Shown here: in pieces, positions 16,953 to 25,825 of the stretch | Layout of the letters: every line of letters starts with the position of its first letter | Numbering within the stretch: the stretch's first letter is position 1 | Origin: JBNKHH01 sp050290245 | GTDB lineage: Bacteria; Pseudomonadota; Alphaproteobacteria; Rhodobacterales; Rhodobacteraceae | Reading direction: 5' to 3' | Length of the DNA: 64,000 bases | Assembly (NCBI GenBank): GCA_050290245.1 | Contig: JBNKHH010000080.1 | Coordinates: forward strand, 1 to 64,000 | Made by a program: the position numbers and the translations under genes | The notes under the pieces: generated by a model | Told to the model about the DNA's origin: nothing | The model's input: only the letters and a program-made list of their open reading frames with translations | The model's database searches: none

Positions 16953-17807
16953 ATGTCTGTGGCATCCATGAAAGAGCGGTTCCGGTCGGGGCCGCCAGTC
17001 TTGATCTCGGTTCACAGGGCCCTTTGGGGGCCTTTGCCCGAAAACTCGATCCCCGCGATCGAGGCCGGCACCCGGTGGGAGGTGGTCGAGGTCGATATCT
17101 CGCTCGATGCCGATGGCCGGGCGTTCCTGATGCATGACGACTGGCTGACGCGCATGACCGGGAATGAGGCAGCCACGGATGGTGCATCACCCGAGTTGAT
17201 CGCGAGTCTTCGTCTGCGCGAAGGCGCGGGCGGCGAGGGGGCCGCGATAACCGACGCGCATATTCCCCGCCTGGACGAGGCGCTGGCGGCACTGGAAGGA
17301 ACGGACGCCGTCTTTGATCTCGACGTCAAAAGGCCAGCCGATCTGGGAGCGGTTGCCGAGCAGGTTGCAGCCCTCGGGGGGCAGGACCGAGCGACGATCA
17401 AGATAGATGTCCTGGACACGGCAGGCATCGCTGCGCTGAAAAATCTTGAAGCCGCCCATGATGTCATGGTCATGGCCAAGGTCGCTCTGCGCGGGCGTGA
17501 CGATCTGGAGACAATCCGCGCCCTGCGCGAAGCCGACCAAGCAGTGGTCGAGACATGGTTCGACGATCTCGCACTGTTTGCCGAGGCCTGTACGATGGCG
17601 GGGCCGGGCATGCGGCTTGGTACCTACACGCTGGACCCGGTGCATTGCTGCGGCCTGTCGGACGCGCGGGCGCTTGTTGACCCCGATGCAGTCTGGGGCA
17701 GGCTGATCGAAGCCGGCATAGGACAGATCATGACGGACCAGGCGACGGCTCTCACAGCCTACATGTCCCGCCAGGGTCTGCTCAGCGCAGACCGTCCTCG
17801 CCCTTGA
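16953..17807 (+). CDS. ugpQ: Glycerophosphodiester phosphodiesterase
   Basis: This 284-residue cytoplasmic GDPD-family enzyme hydrolyses imported glycerophosphodiesters to glycerol-3-phosphate and an alcohol. The start at 16953 (MSVASMKERF) follows ugpC by 7 bases. The GDPD motif is visible as VHRALWGPLPENS (about 24-36: His, Arg, Glu, Asn), then EVDISLDADG and FLMHDDWLTRMTG with the second His. VFDLDVK gives the third acidic site. It completes ugpBAECQ. Its 3' end overlaps the convergent AA_synth gene by 26 bases, so no room remains for a terminator between them. Confidence 0.9.
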   Translation: MSVASMKERFRSGPPVLISVHRALWGPLPENSIPAIEAGTRWEVVEVDISLDADGRAFLMHDDWLTRMTGNEAATDGASPELIASLRLREGAGGEGAAITDAHIPRLDEALAALEGTDAVFDLDVKRPADLGAVAEQVAALGGQDRATIKIDVLDTAGIAALKNLEAAHDVMVMAKVALRGRDDLETIRALREADQAVVETWFDDLALFAEACTMAGPGMRLGTYTLDPVHCCGLSDARALVDPDAVWGRLIEAGIGQIMTDQATALTAYMSRQGLLSADRPRP

Positions 17808-18363
17808 CGTCCCAGACCTCAAGTCCGCCCATGCGGGAATGGACGCGGCCGCCGCAGGACATGGCCAGCCCGTAGACGATTTCATCGGCCTTGGGGCCGT
17901 CGGAAAGCCCGACCTCGATGCCGTCGAAATGGCTGCGGACGTAGGCGGCGTTGATGTGGCCCAGCGGGATGTCCAGCCGCGAACCGACCCCGCCCTTCTT
18001 CATGCAGGACGGCACGATGGCGTTCGATTCACCCAGTTGTTCGCGCATGGTATGGCCCCCCGGCACATGCCAGAGTGCGCCGTGCTCCAACTCGCCGTCC
18101 TCGCCCACGATCGCGCCCTTGCCATAGCCGTCGATCGCCTCCTTGCCGCCGAGAGCTTCGATCAGGCGGGCGCTCATCTCGGCTCCGAGCGGTTTGAGGT
18201 CGTCCATGGCAGATTGCAGATCGGGTTCATAGCGCCCGGCAAAAGGGTTTCCGACACAGGCCAGAACCGCCCCGAGGCGCCGTGGCACCTCGGGCGCCGG
18301 GCCGCCGTCGTGGCGGATTTCTTCGACGATCAACTGCATTTTCCGTACGACAAATTCAGGCAT
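17782..18363 (-). CDS. Amino acid synthesis (AA_synth/DUF1185) family protein
   Basis: The 193-residue soluble protein matches the poorly understood PF06684 family. Conserved-looking blocks are VLACVGNPFAGRY (about 34-46), GYGKGAIVGEDGELEHG (about 81-97), LWHVPGGHTMRE, and the late GLAMSCGGRVHSRMGG. The ATG at 18363 is preferred; a TTG six bases upstream is possible. It overlaps the UPF0280 gene by 8 bases and is the last of five overlapping genes led by the molybdenum hydroxylase FAD subunit. The family name does not establish a biosynthetic role; the context points to breakdown of a nitrogen heterocycle. The 3' end overlaps ugpQ. Confidence 0.8.
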   Translation of the reverse strand: MPEFVVRKMQLIVEEIRHDGGPAPEVPRRLGAVLACVGNPFAGRYEPDLQSAMDDLKPLGAEMSARLIEALGGKEAIDGYGKGAIVGEDGELEHGALWHVPGGHTMREQLGESNAIVPSCMKKGGVGSRLDIPLGHINAAYVRSHFDGIEVGLSDGPKADEIVYGLAMSCGGRVHSRMGGLEVWDVKGEDGLR

Positions 18364-19183
18364 GGGCAAATATTTCCTTCGAGTTCGAGACGATCCTGGT
18401 CTGGCCGTTCAGCGTCAGGGATGCGCCATGGATCTTGCGCTGTTCGAGAAATCCCTCAGCGTGGCGCACGCCATTTGAGAGGGCCTCGTCCACCTCGTTC
18501 TGGCTGAGCGGACCGACGTCGGCGGTTATCTCACGGGTGCCAAGATCTGTGTCCGGCGAGACTTCTTTGGCCGCGATGCGATGGATCGCGGGGTTGCCGG
18601 GAAGGTCGACCGCATTGGCGATCATGGTTGCGGCGGCGTCTGCGACGGCTGCAGAACCAGCAACTACGGTGACTGCATCGGCTATGCCAAGCGAATGGCT
18701 GCGCCCCCGCCAACCCGAGGTGGCCACGCCACGAACCGGAGAGTCGTGGGGTATCTCGATGGGGCCTGTAGCCGACATGACGATGATCTTTTGACCCGGC
18801 CCAAGGTGAATGGCGATATCACCGCCATTATTGGCATAGGCCTTTTCTATTTGCACGCCGTCGGTCAGCGCGGCGATGATCTCGTCTGCGATCGCCCCCG
18901 CCACCGCCGCCATCGGCGTGATGAATTGCTCAGCGAACTTGCCCACGGCCGCCTGCATCCGCCGAGCGGTCGGGTCCTGGAACCGGGTCGTCTCGGCGTA
19001 GGGCGCCCTCAGTTCGTTCAGTTCACCCACGAGGCCAGCCAGCATTGTCTGGAACCGTTCGGACGCCTTGGACAACGCCTCTTCGCGGTTGGGGCCGAAT
19101 ATTTCAACGATGACATCCGTCGGACCATGATGGAAATGCACCCTCTTGCCATCGGGCAGAGTAGATATTTGCGGTCCAGTCAC
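18356..19183 (-). CDS. UPF0280 family protein
   Basis: The 275-residue soluble protein resembles the UPF0280 family, which is structurally related to the ApbE (FAD transferase) fold but of unknown activity. Recognisable parts are VIVEIFGPNREEAL, ANNGGDIAIHLGPGQKI (about 116-132, a Gly/Asp motif like that of ApbE), the region SGWRGRSHSLGIADAVTVVA, and ADAAATMIANAVDLPGNPAI. No signal peptide is present, so it should be cytoplasmic. It overlaps its neighbours on both sides (4 bases with the reductase-like gene, 8 with AA_synth), which strongly suggests work on one pathway. Confidence 0.83.
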   Translation of the reverse strand: MTGPQISTLPDGKRVHFHHGPTDVIVEIFGPNREEALSKASERFQTMLAGLVGELNELRAPYAETTRFQDPTARRMQAAVGKFAEQFITPMAAVAGAIADEIIAALTDGVQIEKAYANNGGDIAIHLGPGQKIIVMSATGPIEIPHDSPVRGVATSGWRGRSHSLGIADAVTVVAGSAAVADAAATMIANAVDLPGNPAIHRIAAKEVSPDTDLGTREITADVGPLSQNEVDEALSNGVRHAEGFLEQRKIHGASLTLNGQTRIVSNSKEIFAHA

Positions 19184-20622
19184 GATTTGTCCCCAAGAAG
19201 GCGGGTATCCTTTCCGTATTCACCTCCTTTTTCAAGAATGTCGTCCAGATCCCGGATCGACGTCTCGTGCCCGCCAAGGCGCAGATATTCCTCGCGGCTG
19301 GTGGTGAATTCCAGGGGCGCGACAAGGGCCGGGGTCGGCACATAGCCAAAGGCATTGTCGGGGACCTCGGTGACATCGGCCATGATGGTAATGCCACCGC
19401 CGGGCCAGACGTAGACGGGGGCGCCGCCGACGGTGACCCGGGTTTTTTCCTCGTGGACCGACCGGGTCAGGTTGATCGGGTTGCGTGTCACGCCCGAGCG
19501 CAGCGAACCGCCGGCGCCGCCCATGAACAGGACCGTGCAGAGTGCCGGCTCACAGTTCTGCGCGATCAGGTCGACCGAAGGCTGGAGCCGGTCGGGCATA
19601 GGTTTGGGCACCGGCACAAGATCGTCATCCAGTTCGTAATAGGCCGCATGTTCGCCGGTGGTCGAGACCATCAGCAGGCTGAGACCCGGCCGGGCCCCCT
19701 TGGCCACGCGCCAGTCGCCAAGGATGGACAGGGGATCGGAAATATCGGTGCCGCCCCAGCCGAGGCCGGGGTTCGCGACCTTGAAATAGCGCCCCGGTGT
19801 TGAGCGGCGACCAAGGATTCGGATGCCCGTGTCGGGCCAGTCGATGACCTTGCCGGCCTGGTGCTCGGAGACGACGCCCGTGATGTGGTCATCCACGACG
19901 ACGACCTCGTCCACCAGCCCCTTCCATTGCGAGGCGAACATGCCGATCGTGGCCGAACCGCAGCCGACGCGCATGCGAACTTCGGGCTCTCCATCGACAA
20001 TGGGTGCATGTCCGGCCTGCACGATAACGGTCGAGCCGCCATCGACTGAAAGTTCGACGGCTTCCTTGTTGCAAAGCGCCATCAAGGCGTCGCAGGTCTT
20101 GCGGCCCTCCGGTTTGGTCCCGCCGGTCAGATGGTCGACGCCACCTAGGGACAGCATTTGCGAGCCATACTCCGAGGTCATCACATGGCCCACGGGCTCG
20201 CCGTCAAAGCGTACGACCGAGGCCTCGGCCCCGAGATGGCGGTCGGTGTCGATCTTTACCTTGACCCCGCAATAGGAAAAGATCGCCTCGGTCACTACGG
20301 TGACGCAGTCAACGCCATCGATCTCGCGGCTGACGATGAAGGGGGCGGGCTTGTAGTCGGGATATGTGGTGCCCGCACCAATGGCAGTAACCGTCACTTC
20401 ATCGCCCGAGGTCGTAACCCCGTCCCACTCGGCGGCAAGAAACGGTTTTACTTCGTCGCCTTTGGCGATGCGCCTGTCGAGAATGGTCAGAGGATCGCAG
20501 CGGATGATCCGGCCATTTTCGTTTGCATAGCGGTCGCAGGCCCCTGCGCGCCCCTCGGCGATATAGCACATCACTGGGCAGGCATCGCAGCGGATCTTCT
20601 CAGGGCGGCGTCCGTCAGTCAT
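19180..20622 (-). CDS. 6-hydroxynicotinate reductase-like iron-sulfur protein
   Basis: This 480-residue cytoplasmic protein has an N-terminal cysteine cluster C12-x2-C15-x3-C19-x9-C29 with a further Cys near 42, likely binding an Fe-S cluster. The rest (for example GAGTTYPDYKPAPFIV, FSYCGVKVKIDTDRHLG, RVGCGSATIGMFA, FMGGAGGSLRSGVTRNPI) matches what I recall of proteins annotated as 6-hydroxynicotinate reductase. That enzyme reduces the oxidised pyridine ring in the anaerobic nicotinate pathway of Eubacterium barkeri. Here it sits between a molybdenum hydroxylase and UPF0280 with 4-base overlaps each side. The true substrate is unproven. Confidence 0.75.
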   Translation of the reverse strand: MTDGRRPEKIRCDACPVMCYIAEGRAGACDRYANENGRIIRCDPLTILDRRIAKGDEVKPFLAAEWDGVTTSGDEVTVTAIGAGTTYPDYKPAPFIVSREIDGVDCVTVVTEAIFSYCGVKVKIDTDRHLGAEASVVRFDGEPVGHVMTSEYGSQMLSLGGVDHLTGGTKPEGRKTCDALMALCNKEAVELSVDGGSTVIVQAGHAPIVDGEPEVRMRVGCGSATIGMFASQWKGLVDEVVVVDDHITGVVSEHQAGKVIDWPDTGIRILGRRSTPGRYFKVANPGLGWGGTDISDPLSILGDWRVAKGARPGLSLLMVSTTGEHAAYYELDDDLVPVPKPMPDRLQPSVDLIAQNCEPALCTVLFMGGAGGSLRSGVTRNPINLTRSVHEEKTRVTVGGAPVYVWPGGGITIMADVTEVPDNAFGYVPTPALVAPLEFTTSREEYLRLGGHETSIRDLDDILEKGGEYGKDTRLLGDKS

Positions 20623-23336
20623 TTTGCAGCCTTGATGGCGGCCAGTACCCGGTGGGGCAGGGCGGGCACCTTGGTGATGCGTGCGCCCGAGGCATGGCGG
20701 ATGGCGTTCAGGATGGCGGGGGCGGTCGGGATCAGGACGTGCTCGCCCAGGCCTCGAGCGCCCATGGGACCTTCTGGATCAGGCTTCTCGACTAGGATCG
20801 AGGTTACGGGGGGCATATCACCCACGGTCGGGATCAGGTAGTCGTGCAGGTTCTCGGTGCGTCCGGGGACGAACTCCTCCATCAGCGCGAGGCCGAGACC
20901 CTGTGCGATGCCGCCTTCGATCTGCCCCTCCGCCAAAACCGGATTGATGACGCGGCCAAGGTCGTGGGCGGCGGTGACGTGCAGGACCTTCGTCGTGCCA
21001 AGCGCCATATCGACCTCGACCTCGGCGATCTGCGCGCCGAAACCATAGACCGCATAGGGTTCGCCCTGGCCGTTTTCGTCCAGCGCCGTCGTCGGCGGGT
21101 CGTAGGTCTCTTCGGCAACCAGCACATAGCCGTTTTCGTCCCTCGGCAGGTTGGACAGGTCGATCCGGTGGGTGGAGCCTGCGTCACTGACCGTGATCCC
21201 GCCGTTTTCAAAGATGATACGTGCGCTCTCAGTCAAGTTGGTCTGACGCAGGATCAGGGTGCGCAGTGCGGCTCCGGCGGCCTCGGCGGCGCGGCCGGTC
21301 ACGAAGGTCTGGCGCGAGGCAGATGTCTTGCCGCAGTCCGGCGTCAGCGCGGTGTCAGGACCGACGATCTCGATTTTTTCAAGCGCCACGCCCAAGGCGT
21401 CGGCCGCGATCTGCGTGATGACCGTGTTCGCGCCCTGACCTATGTCCGTCGCACCTTGGTGCAGGCGCAGCGCGCCATCCGGTGTCACCCCGAAACGCAC
21501 GGTCGAGGGGTTCGGTAGCGATGTGTTGCCACAGCCGTACCAGCACGAGGCCACCCCCACGCCGCGCCGGGTCGGTCCGCCCTGGGCGTTGTGCAGCTCG
21601 GCGGCTGCCAGCGCCTTGTCCCAGTGGGGTTTCAGCGCATCGAGGCAGTCGATTTGCCCGACCGACCGCAGGACCTGCCCCGAGGTGGTCGCGTCGCCAT
21701 CGCGCAGCGCATTCAGACGGCGGAACTCCAGGCGGTCGGACCCGCAGGCCTCGGCAAGATCGTCGTAGAGCGACTCCTGCGCGATCCCGGCCTGAGGCAC
21801 GCCAAAGCCGCGGAAGGCGCCCGAGGAAGGCCCGTTGGTATGGATCGCCCGCGCGGTCGCGAGATAGGCCGGCGTGCGGTAGGGTCCCGAGGCATGGACC
21901 GGCACGCGCGTGGCCACTGTCGGCCCCCAGCTGGCATAGGCCCCGGTGTTGAAGTCGCCCTGGAACGTCATCGCGGTGATCCGCCCGTCGGCGTCGGCTC
22001 CAATCGAGGCGGTCATGGTGCCGGGATGTCGTTTGGTCGAGGCCAGCATGGACTCCTGGCGGGTAAAGACCATCCGGCAGGGCTTGCCGGTCTTCAGCGC
22101 CGCGAGGCCAATGAGGGGTTGCAGGGTCACGTCCAGCTTGGCGCCAAAGCCGCCGCCCGTGGCTGTCGGGATGATGCGGACCTTGTCCTGCGGCAATCCG
22201 AGGACCTTGGCCGTGTCGTCACGGTCCATGACCGGGGCCTGGGTGCAGGCTTCGATCACCAGCGTGTCGCCGTCGAGCCAGGCGACCCCGGCTTCGGGTT
22301 CGATATAGGCGTGTTCGACGTATGAGGTCTGGAACGTGCCTGTCACCACATGGGCGGAGTCGGCCAGCGCCGCCTCGGGATCACCCTTTGCAACACGGCC
22401 CTCGATCAGGACGTTTCCTTTGCGGGTCGCGTGCACAAGCTGTGCGCCTTTTCGAGAGCCCTCGGCTTCGGTGGTGGTGTGGGGCAGGGCCTCCCAGTCA
22501 ACCGGGAAGGTCTTCAGATCAAGCGCCTCGATGCTGTCGGCTTCGCCCACAACAAGCGCAATCGCTTCGCCCAGATAACGCACCTCGCCCTCGGCCAGCG
22601 CGGGTTGATCGGCGAGGGCCGGGATCACGCCATAACAGTTTTCGCCGGGGATATCACTGGCTGTCAGCACCAGGATGCCGGGGTGTTCGCGCGCCCAGGC
22701 CTCGACGTCGCCGAGAGAAAAGCGGGCGTGAAAATGCGGGGATCGCACCGCGCGGACCAGCAGGGCGTCACCCGGTCCCGCGTCCGCGCCAAAGACCTCT
22801 GTGCCGTTCACCTTGGTGCGTCCGTCGAGGCGCCGCACTGGAGAGCCAACGGCAGCTCCGGCCTCGGGCATGCTCGCGACAGTCAGAGGCGCGGTCGCGG
22901 CCATGATCGCCGTGATGATCTTGCGGTAGCCGGTGCAGCGGCACAGCACGCCCGCCAGCGCGTTGTGAACCTCGTCCTCGGATGGCGTCGGGTTCGTGCG
23001 CAACAGCTCCGTCGCCGCCATCATGACGCCCGGCGTGCAGATGCCGCATTGGGCCGCGCCATGGTCAAGGAAGGCCTCTTGCAGGCACGAAAACAAGTTG
23101 GCTTCGCTGGTCTCCAGCGTTTCGATGGCACGTCCCTCGGCCTGGGCCACGGGCATGAGGCAGGCGCAGACCTGCGCGCCGTCGACCAGAATCGTGCAGG
23201 CCCCACAGTCGCCCGCGTCGCAGCCGACCTTGACGCTTTTCAGCCCCAGGTCATCGCGCAGGACCTCCGAGAGGCGCTTCCCCGGTGCGGCGTCCACGTT
23301 GTGGGCTGTGCCGCCGATCGACAGACGAATGCTCAT
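20619..23336 (-). CDS. Molybdenum hydroxylase, fused [2Fe-2S] and molybdopterin subunits (xanthine dehydrogenase family)
   Basis: The 905-residue protein joins an N-terminal iron-sulfur domain to a molybdopterin catalytic domain. The first has ferredoxin-like cysteines 39, 44, 47 and 59 and the second cluster motifs QCGICTPG (97, 100) and CRCTGY (132, 134). The second starts at about 165 and shows GGGFGAKLD, SGAFRGFGVPQ, GATDIGQGAN and the late catalytic-glutamate loop RGLGEHVLIP. Such enzymes hydroxylate ring carbons next to nitrogen (xanthine, nicotinate, isoquinoline) with water as the oxygen source. Fusion of small and large subunits is less common than separate genes. It overlaps both neighbours by 4 bases. 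No cofactor-insertion XdhC-like gene is in the window. Confidence 0.9.
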   Translation of the reverse strand: MSIRLSIGGTAHNVDAAPGKRLSEVLRDDLGLKSVKVGCDAGDCGACTILVDGAQVCACLMPVAQAEGRAIETLETSEANLFSCLQEAFLDHGAAQCGICTPGVMMAATELLRTNPTPSEDEVHNALAGVLCRCTGYRKIITAIMAATAPLTVASMPEAGAAVGSPVRRLDGRTKVNGTEVFGADAGPGDALLVRAVRSPHFHARFSLGDVEAWAREHPGILVLTASDIPGENCYGVIPALADQPALAEGEVRYLGEAIALVVGEADSIEALDLKTFPVDWEALPHTTTEAEGSRKGAQLVHATRKGNVLIEGRVAKGDPEAALADSAHVVTGTFQTSYVEHAYIEPEAGVAWLDGDTLVIEACTQAPVMDRDDTAKVLGLPQDKVRIIPTATGGGFGAKLDVTLQPLIGLAALKTGKPCRMVFTRQESMLASTKRHPGTMTASIGADADGRITAMTFQGDFNTGAYASWGPTVATRVPVHASGPYRTPAYLATARAIHTNGPSSGAFRGFGVPQAGIAQESLYDDLAEACGSDRLEFRRLNALRDGDATTSGQVLRSVGQIDCLDALKPHWDKALAAAELHNAQGGPTRRGVGVASCWYGCGNTSLPNPSTVRFGVTPDGALRLHQGATDIGQGANTVITQIAADALGVALEKIEIVGPDTALTPDCGKTSASRQTFVTGRAAEAAGAALRTLILRQTNLTESARIIFENGGITVSDAGSTHRIDLSNLPRDENGYVLVAEETYDPPTTALDENGQGEPYAVYGFGAQIAEVEVDMALGTTKVLHVTAAHDLGRVINPVLAEGQIEGGIAQGLGLALMEEFVPGRTENLHDYLIPTVGDMPPVTSILVEKPDPEGPMGARGLGEHVLIPTAPAILNAIRHASGARITKVPALPHRVLAAIKAAK

Positions 23337-24181
23337 GTCGCCTCCATCGCTGTCAAAAGGCGGCGGACAAGCTCGGCAGCGGTTTCAAGGCGATAGCCCG
23401 CGTCGGCGCGGACGTCGTCAATGGGGTCAAGTTCCTCGCTGATGGCGATGTCGGTGATGGCCTCGGCTATGGCCTCGGGGCTCAGGTGTGCCCCGATCAG
23501 CGCGCGTTCTGCCCGGCCAAGCCGCGTCGCCACGGGACCACAGGCCCCGACGGCAAGTGCGGCCGAGGTGATCAACCCATTCTCGACGGTAATCCGGCCC
23601 GCCGCCATGGCAATCGAGATTACCAGCGATGAACGCGCGCCCAGTTTCAGGAAATGGCTTTGCCCGGCCATTGCTTCGGCCGGGATACGGATGGCCGTCA
23701 AGAGTTCGTTGGCGCGGCGGTCGATCTGGCGTGGTCCGGTAATGAACTCTTGCAGAGCCAGACGCCGCTGGCCCTTGGCAGAGGTCAGGACCACCTCGGC
23801 GTCAAGTGTCAGCAAGGGAGGAACCCCGTCCGCGGCTGGCGAGGCATTGCAGAGGTTGCCCGCCACGGTGCCCTGGTTCTGTATCTGGCGCGCCCCGACT
23901 TCGCGTGCAGCCCGTTTCAGCCCGTCGAACGCAGCCGGGAGGTCGGCGGTTTGAATGTCGCTCCAGGTGGTGGTGGCCCCGATGACGAGGCCGCCCGAGT
24001 CGCGGCTTATCCCGCGCAGGTCATCGATCGCAGTGATATCCAGCACAGCGCCGTAAAGAGCTTTGCGATGCGTGGCGGGAAATAGGTCGGTACAGCCCGC
24101 CGCGATGGTCATGTCCCCCGCACTCAGGGCATCCAGCGCGTCTTCCAGCCGTTCGGGTCTGACATAAGCGTCTGCGGTCAT
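23333..24181 (-). CDS. Molybdenum hydroxylase FAD-binding subunit
   Basis: This 282-residue FAD subunit (CoxM/XdhB type) passes electrons from the molybdenum and iron-sulfur centres to an acceptor. FAD motifs are AAGCTDLFP (about 27-35) and the block QIQNQGTVAGNLCNASPAADGVPP (about 96-119), with a C-terminal CO_deh_flav domain. The ATG at 24181 (MTADAYVRPE) is preferred over an upstream in-frame start that would run into the marR operator. It is the first gene of the five-gene operon and diverges from marR. Confidence 0.9.
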   Translation of the reverse strand: MTADAYVRPERLEDALDALSAGDMTIAAGCTDLFPATHRKALYGAVLDITAIDDLRGISRDSGGLVIGATTTWSDIQTADLPAAFDGLKRAAREVGARQIQNQGTVAGNLCNASPAADGVPPLLTLDAEVVLTSAKGQRRLALQEFITGPRQIDRRANELLTAIRIPAEAMAGQSHFLKLGARSSLVISIAMAAGRITVENGLITSAALAVGACGPVATRLGRAERALIGAHLSPEAIAEAITDIAISEELDPIDDVRADAGYRLETAAELVRRLLTAMEAT

Positions 24182-24194
24182 CGGGGCTCGCGAC

Positions 24195-24210
24195 TGTTGG
24201 TATACAAACA
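24195..24210. promoter_or_regulatory. Palindromic operator between the hydroxylase operon and marR
   Basis: TGTTGGTATACAAACA is a 16-base palindrome with one mismatched pair, centred on GTATAC. It lies between the divergent starts at 24181 and 24252 (or 24213), a typical MarR-family site. The core TTGTATAC (minus strand) recurs at 31574-31589, and TTGCATAC at 29853-29860. Confidence 0.65.
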
Positions 24211-24251
24211 GTATGTTGCGACAGAGGCCGCAAGCTGTCAATAAATCCGAT

Positions 24252-24683
24252 ATGTCGGGTTCGATGAAAAATGCCTCTGGTTACCAGCTGACCGAACAGG
24301 TCGGCTATAACCTGCGCCGCGCCAACCAGAGGCACGTCTCTATCTTTGCACGCCACGTCGATGGTCTGACGCCGACGCAGTTCGCCGCACTGGCGCGGCT
24401 TTACGAGAAGGGCGCGATTTCGCAGAACCTTCTGGGGCGCCAGACCGCGATGGATTCAGCGACGATCAAGGGCGTCGTCGAGCGGCTTGCGGCCAAGGGA
24501 TACGTCACCACTAGCCCTGATCCCAACGATCGCCGTCTCCGCCGGGTCGAACTGTCCGAGGCGGGACGCGCAGCTTTCGAGACCGCCCATGACGCGGCAC
24601 TCCAGGCGCGGCTTGAAACCATTGCCCCGCTGAGCGAAGAAGAGGCTCGCATTTTTGAAGCCTTGCTCGCCAAGCTCGTCTAG
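24252..24683 (+). CDS. MarR-family transcriptional regulator
   Basis: The 143-residue winged-helix regulator shows LTPTQFAALARLYEKG (recognition region start), MDSATIKGVVERLAAKGYV and the wing SPDPNDRRLRRVELSEAG, the MarR hallmark. The ATG at 24252 is chosen; an ATG at 24213 is possible but would abut the operator, and none has a strong ribosome site. It is divergent from the molybdenum hydroxylase operon, so it probably represses that operon and itself. MarR proteins usually release DNA on binding a small aromatic or heterocyclic ligand, which fits the neighbouring enzymes. Confidence 0.9.
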   Translation: MSGSMKNASGYQLTEQVGYNLRRANQRHVSIFARHVDGLTPTQFAALARLYEKGAISQNLLGRQTAMDSATIKGVVERLAAKGYVTTSPDPNDRRLRRVELSEAGRAAFETAHDAALQARLETIAPLSEEEARIFEALLAKLV

Positions 24684-24692
24684 GACCCACCC

Positions 24693-25031
24693 ATGCTGAA
24701 AGCTCTCGTGTTCCTCGCCCTCGTCTCGGGTGCCGCCTATGCCACCAAGCCCGATGCCGCCGACGCAGAAGCGGCGTTGCGGGAACAGTTGATTTTCGCC
24801 ATCGCGACCGACGAATTCTCGAAAACCCGGTCGACGGGTCAGGCCCTGGCATTGGCGGCGTGCAAACTGGATATATCCACCTGCTATGAACTAATTCGCC
24901 CGGAAATCGCGACCGTCTTTTCGGACTTTGGTGTCATCTCGCGCGTGAAGATGGCGGGTCTTGGCAAAAAGGCGACATGTTATGGTGCATTCACCAAGTT
25001 CTTTTGTCCCGGTGGGTTGAAGGACGTCTGA
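24693..25031 (+). CDS. Small exported protein of unknown function
   Basis: The 112-residue product has a signal peptide (MLKALVFLALVSGAAYA/TKP). Four cysteines (in AACKLD, STCYEL, ATCYGA, FFCPGG) suggest two disulfides in the periplasm. It lies 9 bases after marR and is likely co-transcribed with it. I do not recognise a family. The gene ends convergent with the Liv-type ABC operon about 100 bases away. Confidence 0.68.
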   Translation: MLKALVFLALVSGAAYATKPDAADAEAALREQLIFAIATDEFSKTRSTGQALALAACKLDISTCYELIRPEIATVFSDFGVISRVKMAGLGKKATCYGAFTKFFCPGGLKDV

Positions 25032-25129
25032 GGCGCCGTATCGGGATCGGCACACCGGACGGACCCGGTCGCCGGAGTATCTCTTGAAAAGAAGAAGCGC
25101 ACTTTGAACCGAATTGTGGAGCCTGGCGA

Positions 25130-25825
25130 TCAGACCCCGACGTAGGCGTGTATCAGACTGCGGTCTGCGTGGAGGTGGGCGGGGGTGACGACCTCGCGGC
25201 TGTGGCCGTTTTCGATGAACTGCACCCGGTCCGAAAGCGCAAGTACCGCGTCGATGCGCTGCTCGACCAGGATGATCGCCACGCCTGCGTCGCGCAGGGT
25301 CTCCACGGTCTCGCGGATAAGCTGGATCATCGAGGGCTGGAGGCCTTCGGTCGGCTCGTCCAGCAGGAGGACTTTGGGCTCGAGGCACAGGGCGCGCGCC
25401 GTTGCCAGCATCTGTTGTTCGCCGCCCGACAGGGTTTCGGCGCGTTGGTCCAGACGTTCGCGCAATCGCGGGAACATGTCGAGGACGTGCTCGCGCGTCT
25501 TGGCCCCCTTTCTGCCTGCCATCAGACCGATTTCGATGTTCTCTGCGACGCTGAGTTCGGAAAACAGCCGCCGGCCCTGTGGAATATACCCCACCCCCTG
25601 ACGCGGCACCTCGTGCGCGGGCAGGGCTGACAGTTCGGTCCCCTCCAGCATGATCCGGCCCGCGGTCAGCGGCAAAAGCCCCATGATCGCCTTCAGCGTG
25701 GTAGTTTTGCCCGCGCCATTCCGGCCCAGAAGGCACAGGACCTCGCCCGCGCGCGCCTCGAGGCTCAGGTCATAAAGCACCTGGATTGGCCCGTAGCCGG
25801 TGTTGACGCCCTCAAGTCTCAGCAT
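25130..25825 (-). CDS. livF: Branched-chain amino acid-type ABC transporter ATPase (LivF)
   Basis: The 231-residue ATPase has Walker A GRNGAGKTTTLK, signature LSGGEQQMLATARAL and Walker B VLLLDEPTEGL. GVGYIPQGRRLFSELSV is the LivF-specific stretch. The ATG at 25825 (MLRLEGVNTGYG) overlaps livG by 14 bases; a start 12 codons upstream would extend deep into livG. With LivG it energises the importer encoded upstream. The solute is not an amino acid by proof; the binding protein decides it. Confidence 0.92.
   Translation of the reverse strand: MLRLEGVNTGYGPIQVLYDLSLEARAGEVLCLLGRNGAGKTTTLKAIMGLLPLTAGRIMLEGTELSALPAHEVPRQGVGYIPQGRRLFSELSVAENIEIGLMAGRKGAKTREHVLDMFPRLRERLDQRAETLSGGEQQMLATARALCLEPKVLLLDEPTEGLQPSMIQLIRETVETLRDAGVAIILVEQRIDAVLALSDRVQFIENGHSREVVTPAHLHADRSLIHAYVGV

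Noticed and set aside
19180..20622. Considered whether the Fe-S protein is a coenzyme F420 hydrogenase-like or ferredoxin oxidoreductase subunit
   Set aside because: The cysteine pattern at the N-terminus and the later blocks fit the 6-hydroxynicotinate-reductase-like group better, and the neighbours point to ring metabolism.
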